Source: Clostridiales bacterium (GTDB lineage: Bacteria > Bacillota > Clostridia > Oscillospirales > Oscillospiraceae). From it: DNA of 38,538 nt. Positions 23,964 to 31,159 of this stretch are shown piece by piece. Each line of letters starts with the position of its first letter. Position 1 is the stretch's first letter. The translations under genes were made by a program, and so were the position numbers. The stretch lies in NCBI GenBank assembly GCA_003522945.1, contig DPHR01000169.1, positions 684 to 39,221 on the forward strand, read 5' to 3'. The notes under the pieces were generated by a model, which searched no databases, had not been told where the DNA came from, and saw nothing but the letters and a program-made list of their open reading frames with translations.

Positions 23964-24587
23964 TCAGAGGATCCAGCGCTCGGTCTCAAAGACCTCGGCG
24001 TACTGCCGTCCGATCTGCACGCCGTGGCTCATGGCCAGTGCGCGGATATACTCGCCGGAGGCATAAATGCGCCCACGCTGCGAGATATACCGCTCCACGG
24101 CGGCGATCTTCTTTTCTACATGGCGTTCTTCAAGCGTAACATATACCTGATTGTTGAACGTCAGGTTGTTCCACGGCTCCTCGTAGCCGAGGATGCTCGT
24201 GCGTTTGAAGGCCCGGATGGCCTCCTCGGCGATGGTGTGGTGATCCTGATGCACATCGTGCAGCGACGGGGCAAGCACGAGATCCGGCACGATGCGCCGG
24301 TTGAGCCGCACGAGCTCTTCCAAAATCTCCTGCCTGTGCGCCGGGAAATGACGAACCTGAAAATCGAAAAGGATAATCTGTTCTGCCGGTATTCCGTAGC
24401 TCTCCATGGCGGAGAGAAACTCCGTTTTCAGCTCGTCCGCCGGAAAGCCCGCCGGGACGGACTCCGCGCAGGTGGAGAACACAGCGAAATGCACCTCGCA
24501 GCCTTCCTCCAGCAGCCGTGCCACCGTTCCGCCGCAGCCGAGCTCGCCGTCGTCGGTGTGCGGGGCGAGGACTAGAACTTTCTTCAT
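23964..24587 (-). CDS. PIG-L / LmbE-type N-acetylglucosaminyl deacetylase
   Basis: 207 residues. Zinc-dependent de-N-acetylase with the metal-site motif LAPHTDDGELGCGG (about 7-20) and the distal His pair in LHDVHQDHHTI. It removes an acetyl group from an N-acetylated sugar or sugar-lipid and exposes a free amine. ATG at 24587 has AAGGAG eight bases upstream; an earlier in-frame ATG overlaps the ATP-grasp gene. The position directly after an ATP-grasp ligase suggests that the freed amine may be acylated, for example with an amino acid; this is inference. Confidence 0.9.
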   Translation of the reverse strand: MKKVLVLAPHTDDGELGCGGTVARLLEEGCEVHFAVFSTCAESVPAGFPADELKTEFLSAMESYGIPAEQIILFDFQVRHFPAHRQEILEELVRLNRRIVPDLVLAPSLHDVHQDHHTIAEEAIRAFKRTSILGYEEPWNNLTFNNQVYVTLEERHVEKKIAAVERYISQRGRIYASGEYIRALAMSHGVQIGRQYAEVFETERWIL

Positions 24588-24600
24588 ATCGTCAGCTCCT

Positions 24601-25668
24601 TTACCAGTCAAGTCGGTTTCCGGCGGCATCGAAAAACGCCTCCTGATACCGCCGGGACATCCGCGTGCCGAAATGAGGCGTCAGCTCCGGCAGCGGCTCG
24701 CCGAGCAGCCGCTTCATGCCGAGATACGGCAGGTTGACACCCGCCGCCGCGCACGATACAACGCCCGCGGTCAGGCGCGGATTGATCTCGATAACATATG
24801 GCGTTTCATCGTTGGCATTATAGAGAAGATCAAAGCCGAAATTGCCGTCGAGCTCAAGAGAGCGCACGACCTGCGTGCAGATTTCCTTGACTGCCGGATT
24901 GTCGTCCACGACAAGCGACATCATGTTGCTCGTGACGACCGATAGGCCGCGGCGCGATACCGTATAGATCGGCTCACCATGGTCGGCAAGAAAATCAACG
25001 CTGTATTCGGTGCCGGGGAGGTATTCCATAACGAGCATTTCCGGCATGGTCTCCCGCTCGGAGAGCGTGCGGATCAGCTCCTCATAGCTGATGAACATGG
25101 AGTTCGGCTTCTGCTCAAAGAAAAGGTCAAAGCGCGAAATGTTCGCGTTGAGCATGCGGATGCCGCGGCTGCCGTTGCCGACCGCCGCCTTGACACACAG
25201 CGCCTTTTCCGGATAGCCCAGCGCGGAGACGGCGGCCTTCAGCTTCTCCACGGTATGCACGCGCCGGTACTCCGGCGTGCGCAGGCCATGCGCGCGCATT
25301 GCATCGAGCAGGTGTGCCTTGTTATTAACGATCTCCAGCTTGTCCGGCTCCATCACGGATACCTTCGCGCCGAGAGCCTCAAACTCCGCTCGCGCGCGGG
25401 CAAATTTCATGAGCTCGCGCGTCACGATGGGGATGACGACCTGCACGCTCTCACGGCGGCAGATATCCAGCACGGCGGGAAGGAAGTCCTCCTTTTCCGC
25501 CGAGGGAACGGTATAAAATGCATCGACAAGATCGCGCGCACCGGCGTTTTCATTGCGGTCTACGGCAACGATGCGGATGTCCCGCTCGCCGTTTTTGCGC
25601 AGACACCGGATGATCCCCGGCGCGCCCGGCGCGCCGCAGCCGGTCATGAGAACCGTGCATTCTTTCAT
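24601..25668 (-). CDS. ATP-grasp ligase, carbamoyl-phosphate-synthase-like
   Basis: 355 residues. N-terminal Rossmann-like part opens VLMTGCGAPGAPGIIRCL. The central ATP-grasp domain has KAHLLDAM, the ATP-binding Lys in ALCVKAAVGNGSRGI (K160), MEYLPGTEYSVDFLA, and the magnesium site IEINPRLTAGV (E294, N296). It would form an acyl phosphate and join it to an amine. It is far too short to be CarB, and similar stand-alone proteins occur in capsule clusters. It lies ten bases from the PLP enzyme gene and thirteen from the deacetylase gene, so the three look like one functional module. Confidence 0.87.
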   Translation of the reverse strand: MKECTVLMTGCGAPGAPGIIRCLRKNGERDIRIVAVDRNENAGARDLVDAFYTVPSAEKEDFLPAVLDICRRESVQVVIPIVTRELMKFARARAEFEALGAKVSVMEPDKLEIVNNKAHLLDAMRAHGLRTPEYRRVHTVEKLKAAVSALGYPEKALCVKAAVGNGSRGIRMLNANISRFDLFFEQKPNSMFISYEELIRTLSERETMPEMLVMEYLPGTEYSVDFLADHGEPIYTVSRRGLSVVTSNMMSLVVDDNPAVKEICTQVVRSLELDGNFGFDLLYNANDETPYVIEINPRLTAGVVSCAAAGVNLPYLGMKRLLGEPLPELTPHFGTRMSRRYQEAFFDAAGNRLDW

Positions 25669-25677
25669 AGCTCTTTC

Positions 25678-26907
25678 TTACTCCTCGAAAACATATTGAG
25701 CGAATATTTCCTCCGCCGTCTGCGCCCGCTTGATGAGGCGCAGGGAATCGTCGCTCTTGCGGTACTCAATCATCGGCACGTCCGGGTGGATGAACGGCGG
25801 CTTGAGAACGTTGGAATAGGAGCCGATGTTATCGAAGATCACGCTGCTGCCTACGTCCAGCGGCCCGGTATAGCCCCGGTACAGGATATCGTATTCGAGA
25901 CAGGTGTAGCCGGTAAAGCTCAGATTTTCCCGCGGCGTTTCCGCGTCAAGCACGAGCAGCGGGAGATTTCGCATCTGCGAGATGACGCCCGCGGTGTGGA
26001 TGCTCGCATCAAGCACCGCGCAGTCGTTCCCCGGCAGAGCTTTGATCGCCGTTACAGGCGCGGCAAACTGCATCGTGTCGGCCACGAGCGTCGTGCCAGG
26101 CTCCGTGATGAGCACCGGGCGCTCGCTTACCGGAAGAGCTCCGTATTCGGCAGCAAAGAGCAAGCCGACCGCCGCGCCGTACTCGGCAAACGTCGGGATA
26201 TTCTGACCGAACGAAGCGCGCATTTCCTCCGGCAGACGGCCGAACATACCGCTGCCGAGATCAATAAATTTCGGCGGCGCATCCGGGAAAAGCGCCCGTG
26301 CGAGCGCGAGCATGACTCTCGCGCGGCTCTCCCATCCGGCAATGCTGCGGCTGCCGCTGATGTGGCACTGGATGCCGTCAAAGGAGATGTTCCCCGCCGC
26401 GCGCAGCCGCGCGGCGAGCGTTTTCAGATACTCCGGTTCGGCGCACAGACCGAAACGCGAGGGCTTGCCGCTGCCGATATCGACATGCAGCCGCAGCGCC
26501 GTATGACAGACGCATTCCGGGTGAGCGGATGCCGCGCGGAGCACCGCGGCGAGTTCTTCCGCATTATCGATGATGACGCATGCGCCGTCGAGCAGCGCGG
26601 CAATTCCGTCCTCGCCCTTGCACGGGCCGTTGAAGAGGATATTCTCCGGCGCGTTGCCGACGCACCGCGCCAGAGAGTACTCCATGCCGGAGACGACTTC
26701 TGCCATGCCGCCGAGCGAGCGCACCAGTGAAACGATGCGGGGCGTGTAGTTGGTTTTGTAGGAATAGGCCGCACGGTAAGGCGCATAGGCGGCGCTCATG
26801 CCCTCCGTGAGCAGGCGATAGTTTTCGCAGAACCGGTCGGAATCAAAAATATAGGCAGGAAAGCCGTATTCTTTTTTTATACGGCGATATGTGGATTCAT
26901 CCAGCAT
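25678..26907 (-). CDS. Fold-III PLP amino acid decarboxylase-like protein (LysA/ODC family)
   Basis: 409 residues. TIM-barrel plus beta-domain PLP enzyme. The Schiff-base Lys is in AYSYKTNYTP (K51), the His stacking motif in CHISGS (181-186), the glycine-rich DLGSGMFG (217-224), and the dimer-interface Cys in YTCLEYDIL (C336). The PLP-phosphate motif reads EPGT (269-272) rather than the usual EPGR, so it is not a routine diaminopimelate decarboxylase. It probably decarboxylates, or less likely racemises, an amino acid for use in the glycan. It is four bases from the glycosyltransferase upstream of it. Confidence 0.84.
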   Translation of the reverse strand: MLDESTYRRIKKEYGFPAYIFDSDRFCENYRLLTEGMSAAYAPYRAAYSYKTNYTPRIVSLVRSLGGMAEVVSGMEYSLARCVGNAPENILFNGPCKGEDGIAALLDGACVIIDNAEELAAVLRAASAHPECVCHTALRLHVDIGSGKPSRFGLCAEPEYLKTLAARLRAAGNISFDGIQCHISGSRSIAGWESRARVMLALARALFPDAPPKFIDLGSGMFGRLPEEMRASFGQNIPTFAEYGAAVGLLFAAEYGALPVSERPVLITEPGTTLVADTMQFAAPVTAIKALPGNDCAVLDASIHTAGVISQMRNLPLLVLDAETPRENLSFTGYTCLEYDILYRGYTGPLDVGSSVIFDNIGSYSNVLKPPFIHPDVPMIEYRKSDDSLRLIKRAQTAEEIFAQYVFEE

Positions 26908-26910
26908 GGA

Positions 26911-28032
26911 TCATTCTCCTTTGAGAGACAGCAGCTCTTCGTACAGCGCCAGCAGTTTTTTCTCCTCGGTCTGCCAGTTGAAGCGGGTTTGCAGCGCGCC
27001 GTAGCCGCGCTCTCCCATGGCCGCCCGGCGCTCGGGATCGTCCAGCAGCGAGCGGATAGCGGCGGCAATCTCCTCGGGCTTGTCCGGATCGACGCAGACG
27101 CAGCAGTCAAACTTCTCTTCAAGCTCCCGGGCCGAGAGCGTATCGGAAACGATGGACGGGAGCCCCGCGCCCATATATTCAAAGACCTTGGTAGGCAGAT
27201 TGTCGGTGCAGACGTACTGGTGGATATTTAAAAGCGTTGCGCAGCCGACAGAAAAATGACGGCAGTATTCCGGCACCTCGGCATACGGAACGACACCGGC
27301 ATAGTCCACGCACGCAAACTCCGGCATGCTCTTCAGCTCTTCGAGATACGCCGGCCAGACGGGACCGGCCAGATGCAGCCGCGCCCCGGCGATGGCGCAT
27401 GCGCGGATGAGATTTGTAATGCCGCGCTCGGCAGTCACGCCGCCGACATAGCCGACGGTGTTCTCTGCGTCCGGATAGAGCTTTTCCGGCAGCGGGAAGC
27501 GTCCGGCGTCCGGGAGATTATCCACGATCACAGTGCGCTTGGCGCACTTCTCAAACGGGTTTTTCCCGAACGAGGTGCAGGGAATGATGACCGCGTCGAG
27601 CTTTTTGAAAACGCCCGCTTCCAGCGCGCCGTAAATGCGCGACGCCGGTTTTTTGAGAAAGCCGGGGATATACCCCTTTTCCTGAATGAGCAGGGAATAA
27701 AATTCGTGGCTGTCGAAAATCACGGTTTTCCCGTGCCGCTTGAGCTTGAGCGCATACGGCAGCAGCTCCGGATCGTGCAGATGGTAGAGCTCGCAGTCGA
27801 GCGTGAGCGCCGCTTCGTAGGCGTGCTTTGCGAAGGGCGACGTGAGCCGGTTGAGCGTGCCGACGGGCTTTTCTCCCACGCCGACGATGTGCACGCCGAG
27901 CTCTTCCCGGCTCTCGCCGGGGGCGACGAGCGTTACATCGTACCCGGCGCGCGCGAGCGACACGCACTCCTTATGAAACACCCGCGTATCGTCGCTGCTG
28001 TGCACGCTGGTGAGATGGCAGACTCGCTTCAT
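26911..28032 (-). CDS. GT4-type glycosyltransferase
   Basis: 373 residues. It starts MKRVCHLTSVHSSDDTRVFHKECVSLARAGY, an N-terminal block common in clostridial capsule glycosyltransferases. Further on are YHLHDPELLPYALKLK, FDSHEFYSLL, VGYVGGVTAERGITNLI and NLPTKVFEYMGAGLPSIVSD, the nucleotide-sugar loop. The ATG at 28032 overlaps the GT2 stop (ATGA); the 83 further open codons lie inside the GT2 gene in another frame. Confidence 0.87.
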   Translation of the reverse strand: MKRVCHLTSVHSSDDTRVFHKECVSLARAGYDVTLVAPGESREELGVHIVGVGEKPVGTLNRLTSPFAKHAYEAALTLDCELYHLHDPELLPYALKLKRHGKTVIFDSHEFYSLLIQEKGYIPGFLKKPASRIYGALEAGVFKKLDAVIIPCTSFGKNPFEKCAKRTVIVDNLPDAGRFPLPEKLYPDAENTVGYVGGVTAERGITNLIRACAIAGARLHLAGPVWPAYLEELKSMPEFACVDYAGVVPYAEVPEYCRHFSVGCATLLNIHQYVCTDNLPTKVFEYMGAGLPSIVSDTLSARELEEKFDCCVCVDPDKPEEIAAAIRSLLDDPERRAAMGERGYGALQTRFNWQTEEKKLLALYEELLSLKGE

Positions 28033-28853
28033 TCCGTCTCCGATCCGGCTTCCGGCGCGGGAAGCGCAAAGGTCTCGTCCGTGAGCGACGCGCCGATGGC
28101 GCGAAATTTCCGGATGCCGCGGACGGTATACAGTACGCCGCTCCAGACCGCGAGCGGCAGCGGGACGCGGACGTAGCGATACGTTCCGAACGTCATGCGC
28201 GCGGCCTTGAGCTTGTTGCCGGATTTGGACGAGCGCGACACGCGGTAAACGAGCAGCGGCTCGTTTACGCCGTAGGCCCATGGCTCTTCGCGGAGGATCT
28301 TCAGCCAGACGGCGAAATCCTCATGGATGGCGTCGTTCCCCATGGGGTAGCGCTCCATCAGCTCCCGGCGGACGAGAACCGACGAGCAGGAAATAACATT
28401 CTGCCCGAGCAGACGGCGGTAATTCACGCGCTCCGGCACGGAGAGCGTGTAGCCGTATTTGTGATCGTCCTCGGAAATGAACGCCGAGCCCGTGAAAAAG
28501 AGGCCCGCTTCCGGGTGCTGCGCCGCGAGCGCCATCTGGCGCTCGAGCTTTTCGGGCATCCAGAGATCGTCGCTGTCGAGAAAGGCGATCCATTTGCCCC
28601 GCGCCTCGCGCACACCGCGGTTGCGCGCTTTCGATACGCCGCCGTTCTCCGGCTGCGCGATCACACGGACGCGCGGCTCTTTCGCCGCGTAGCTCTGTGC
28701 CAGAGCGAGCGTTCCGTCCGGCGAGGCGTCGTCCACGACAAGCACCTCGATCTCCCGCCACGTCTGCGAGAGGATGGAATCGAGCGTGGCGGCAAGCGTT
28801 TTTTCGGCGCGCCACGCCGGCACGACCACGCTGATGAGACTCCGTTCGCCCAT
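28029..28853 (-). CDS. GT2-family glycosyltransferase
   Basis: 274 residues. GT-A fold: ISVVVPAWRAEKTLAATLDSIL, VVDDASPDGT, PENGGVSKARNRGV and the metal-binding FLDSDDLW (D93-x-D95), then HEDFAVWLKIL with the catalytic-base region. It is the first gene of the long operon, probably adding an early sugar to the lipid carrier after the initiating transferase. GGAAGGA lies ten bases before the ATG at 28853. Confidence 0.91.
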   Translation of the reverse strand: MGERSLISVVVPAWRAEKTLAATLDSILSQTWREIEVLVVDDASPDGTLALAQSYAAKEPRVRVIAQPENGGVSKARNRGVREARGKWIAFLDSDDLWMPEKLERQMALAAQHPEAGLFFTGSAFISEDDHKYGYTLSVPERVNYRRLLGQNVISCSSVLVRRELMERYPMGNDAIHEDFAVWLKILREEPWAYGVNEPLLVYRVSRSSKSGNKLKAARMTFGTYRYVRVPLPLAVWSGVLYTVRGIRKFRAIGASLTDETFALPAPEAGSETE

Positions 28854-28893
28854 TTCCCTGTTCCTTCCGATGATCTGTATAGTTTATCAAGGT

Positions 28894-28922
28894 ATTTTAC
28901 CAATAAACCACGGAAAATGCAA
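28894..28922 (-). promoter_or_regulatory. Promoter of the long glycosyltransferase operon
   Basis: On the minus strand, TTGCAT (28917-28922), a 17-base spacer and TAAAAT (28894-28899). A second possible pair, TTGGTA with TATACA after 16 bases, lies slightly closer to the gene. The promoter faces away from the BlaI-type gene, about 47 bases from its -35. Confidence 0.6.
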
Positions 28923-28968
28923 TCCTTAATATGAGCAGCTGATACCTTGTGTGTTCTTATATTTTTCC

Positions 28969-28997
28969 TTGACTTCCGTTGTCTAACCGTGTAGACT
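28969..28997 (+). promoter_or_regulatory. Promoter of the BlaI/BlaR1-type operon
   Basis: TTGACT (28969-28974), a 17-base spacer and TAGACT (28992-28997). The strong -35 and poorer -10 coincide with the operators described next. AAGGAGGG at 29023-29030 precedes the ATG. Confidence 0.65.
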
Positions 28998-29022
28998 ATG
29001 CATAGAGTCTATCAACGTAGAC
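28981..29022. promoter_or_regulatory. Paired operators GTCTA-N6-TAGAC for the BlaI-type repressor
   Basis: Site 1 is 28981-28996 and site 2 is 29007-29022, each with perfect 5-base arms and a 6-base centre, 26 bases apart. Between them TAGACT (28992-28997) and AGTCTA (29006-29011) form another inverted pair around ATGCAT. Site 1 covers the -10 region and site 2 abuts the ribosome site, the normal layout for autorepression by a BlaI/MecI dimer. Recognition by the neighbouring protein is inferred. Confidence 0.7.
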
Positions 29023-29037
29023 AAGGAGGGCTTACCC

Positions 29038-29409
29038 ATGGAGATTCCGAAGATCCACGAGGGCGAATACCGTTTCTGCCTGATTTTGTGGGAGCACGGA
29101 CCGATCGCCGCCGCGCAGCTTGCAAGGCTGTGTCAGGAGCAGTTGGGATGGAAGCGGACCACGACGTATACAGTCATCAAGCGGCTTGGGGAGCGCGGCG
29201 TCCTGAAAAATGAAGACGGCATGGTAACGGCGCTTGTATCAAAGGACGAGGCGCAGGCGTGGGAGATCGACGAGCTGGTGGAAAAGAAGTTTGAAGGCTC
29301 TCTCCCCGCGTTTATCGCCGCCTTTACTAGACGTCAGGATCTCTCCGATGATGAGCTCGACGAGGTGCAGCAGATGATCGACCGTATCCGAAAGGGGGAG
29401 AGATCGTGA
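29038..29409 (+). CDS. BlaI/MecI/CopY-family repressor
   Basis: 123 residues. Winged-helix repressor with ILWEHGPIAAAQLARLCQEQLGWKRTTTYTVIKRLGERGVL, the characteristic recognition helix region, then a C-terminal dimerisation segment DLSDDELDEVQQMIDRIRKG. Family members are inactivated by proteolysis when the partner membrane protease senses its signal. The stop overlaps the start of the protease gene (GTGA), so the pair is coupled. Its operators are upstream of its own gene; similar sites elsewhere in the window were not seen. Confidence 0.92.
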   Translation: MEIPKIHEGEYRFCLILWEHGPIAAAQLARLCQEQLGWKRTTTYTVIKRLGERGVLKNEDGMVTALVSKDEAQAWEIDELVEKKFEGSLPAFIAAFTRRQDLSDDELDEVQQMIDRIRKGERS

Positions 29410-31043
29410 GCGAGCTGTTTCTGGAGATCGTCAACCGGAGCATAGCCGCGAGCTGGATCGTAATCGCGGTTCTGATATTGCGGTTCTGCCTGAAAAAAGC
29501 GCCAAAATGGGTGAATGTTCTGCTCTGGGGCATTGTCGCCGTCCGGTTAATCTTCCCGTTTTCCATCGAGAGTGCGCTGAGTCTTATACCGAGCGCGGAA
29601 ACGGTCAGCCCGAGCATTATGATGGAGACGGCGCCTTCCGTTCAAACGGGCGTTCCCGCCCTCGATCAGGTCATCAACCCGGTCATTGACCATTCGCTTT
29701 CGCCCGCGCCGGGCGTGAGCGCCAATCCGCTGAAGATATGGATCTCGGTTTTAACGGTGATTTGGCTTTTGGGAGTAGCTGCACTTTTCCTCTACTCCGC
29801 CGTGAGCTACCGGCGTTTGCGCCGCAGGGTCTGCGAAGCGGTGATATTGCGGGACAATATCTATCAAAGCGAAAATGTTTGTTCTCCGTTCGTGCTGGGG
29901 ATCATCCGGCCAAAGATCTATCTCCCGTATCATATGGACAAACGCGAGATGGATCATGTGATCGCCCACGAGCAGGCGCATATCCGCCGCGGGGATCACT
30001 GGTGGAAGCCGCTCGGTTTTCTGCTGCTGACGGTCCACTGGTTCAATCCGCTGCTATGGCTCGGCTATATCCTGCTGTGCCGGGATATCGAGCTTGCCTG
30101 CGATGAAAAGGTCATCCGGGAAATGGGCAGCGAGCAGCGAGCCGATTATACGCAGGCGCTTGTATCCTGCAGCGTCAGCCGCCGCAGCATTGCGGCGTGT
30201 CCCCTCGCTTTCGGCGAGGTGGGAGTAAAGACGCGGGTAAAGTCTGTGATGAACTATAAGAAGCCCGCGTTCTGGATCATTTTGGCCTCTGCGCTCATCT
30301 GCGCCGCGGCAGCGGTCTGCTTTCTGACAAATCCAAAAACAGAGCAGAGCCTTCCCAGCGGCGGTGATAATGTGTCCGATATGGGGCCGGCGCAAGCGGA
30401 AAAGTGGTTCGACTATCTGGAAAAACCCGAGATAACGAACCGGGACGGACGCCTTGAAATCGATCTCCCAGAATATCCGGGCGTAACGTTCCGCTGCTAT
30501 CCGGAGAAGATGGAAGCCGTGACGGAAAACGAGATCACACCGCTTTATACCGGAATGCCCATCTGGAACACATATTTCTGCGACCTCACCGGTGACGGAC
30601 TTCCCGATCTGTGCTCCACAGTCACCTTCGGCTCCGGCATCATCGACAGCCGCATCATAGTCTGCGACTATGCCAACGGTGAGAGTTACACGCTGGAAGA
30701 CCGCGGGAAATACGACTATTCCCTTCGGCTGGATGAATCGGACGGCAGCCTGTGTGTCGTTCAAAGGGCGTATAACAGTGGTGATATTGCTGCCGTCGGC
30801 GAGCTGTTTTTCAGCGACAGCGGCTTACACTTACAGGTTATCAAAACAAACTTTGAAACGCATAAATTCACATCGGTGACGATCCGCAACTACGGAGAGG
30901 ACACTCTGCATATTACGATTGGCTCTGATGAAACAGCTCTTCCCACGGGTGAGGAGACGACCCTGACCTATGCGGCCTTTGAGGTGAGAACGATCCGGCT
31001 CTCGTCTTTCGGAGAGCTGAGCTATACAGTCGCATACGATTGA
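29406..31043 (+). CDS. BlaR1/MecR1-type M56 membrane protease with a non-penicillin-binding sensor
   Basis: 545 residues starting with GTG at 29406 after AAAGGGGGAG. Membrane helices lie at about 10-29, 36-52, 110-134, 202-225 and 288-308. The zinc motif HEQAH (188-192) is followed by ELACDEKVI (229-236), as in peptidase family M56. After the last helix, residues 310-545 are extracellular but have no SxxK penicillin-binding motif set. They carry a calcium-type loop, DLTGDGLPDL, and beta-rich segments. The trigger is therefore probably not a beta-lactam. It sits between two surface-polysaccharide gene groups. Confidence 0.9.
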   Translation: MSELFLEIVNRSIAASWIVIAVLILRFCLKKAPKWVNVLLWGIVAVRLIFPFSIESALSLIPSAETVSPSIMMETAPSVQTGVPALDQVINPVIDHSLSPAPGVSANPLKIWISVLTVIWLLGVAALFLYSAVSYRRLRRRVCEAVILRDNIYQSENVCSPFVLGIIRPKIYLPYHMDKREMDHVIAHEQAHIRRGDHWWKPLGFLLLTVHWFNPLLWLGYILLCRDIELACDEKVIREMGSEQRADYTQALVSCSVSRRSIAACPLAFGEVGVKTRVKSVMNYKKPAFWIILASALICAAAAVCFLTNPKTEQSLPSGGDNVSDMGPAQAEKWFDYLEKPEITNRDGRLEIDLPEYPGVTFRCYPEKMEAVTENEITPLYTGMPIWNTYFCDLTGDGLPDLCSTVTFGSGIIDSRIIVCDYANGESYTLEDRGKYDYSLRLDESDGSLCVVQRAYNSGDIAAVGELFFSDSGLHLQVIKTNFETHKFTSVTIRNYGEDTLHITIGSDETALPTGEETTLTYAAFEVRTIRLSSFGELSYTVAYD

Positions 31044-31090
31044 CGCGCGGAGGTTCTGCCGTCGTATCAAAATGCAATCAGAAACGAAAA

Positions 31091-31140
31091 CCGCCGCGAA
31101 TTTTCCTCCTATATGGAGCAGGAAATTCGCGGCGGTTTTT
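31091..31140. terminator. Bidirectional terminator between BlaR1-type and sugar transferase genes
   Basis: Long GC-rich stem CCGCCGCGAATTTTCCT (31091-31107) / AGGAAATTCGCGGCGG (31120-31135) with one bulged T. T-runs follow on both strands (TTTTT plus, TTTTCGTTT minus). Confidence 0.85.
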
Positions 31141-31159
31141 CAGCGAAAGAGCCGCACAA

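Noticed and set aside
22779..24575. Plus-strand open frame of about 600 codons opposite the wecB and deacetylase genes
   Set aside because: Both minus-strand proteins are full length with catalytic motifs; the opposite reading has no motif and a biased composition. The same applies to frames at 4846-5775, 9211-10368, 24979-26730 and 33216-34634.
24601..25668. Carbamoyl phosphate synthase large subunit
   Set aside because: It has a single ATP-grasp domain and only 355 residues, about one third of CarB, and no small subunit or pyrimidine genes are nearby.
9238..28853. Prophage or integrative element carrying the glycan genes
   Set aside because: No integrase, transposase, attachment repeats or tRNA border was found in the window.
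29406..31043. Beta-lactam resistance regulator
   Set aside because: No penicillin-binding sensor domain is visible and no beta-lactamase gene is nearby; only the regulator/protease family can be claimed.
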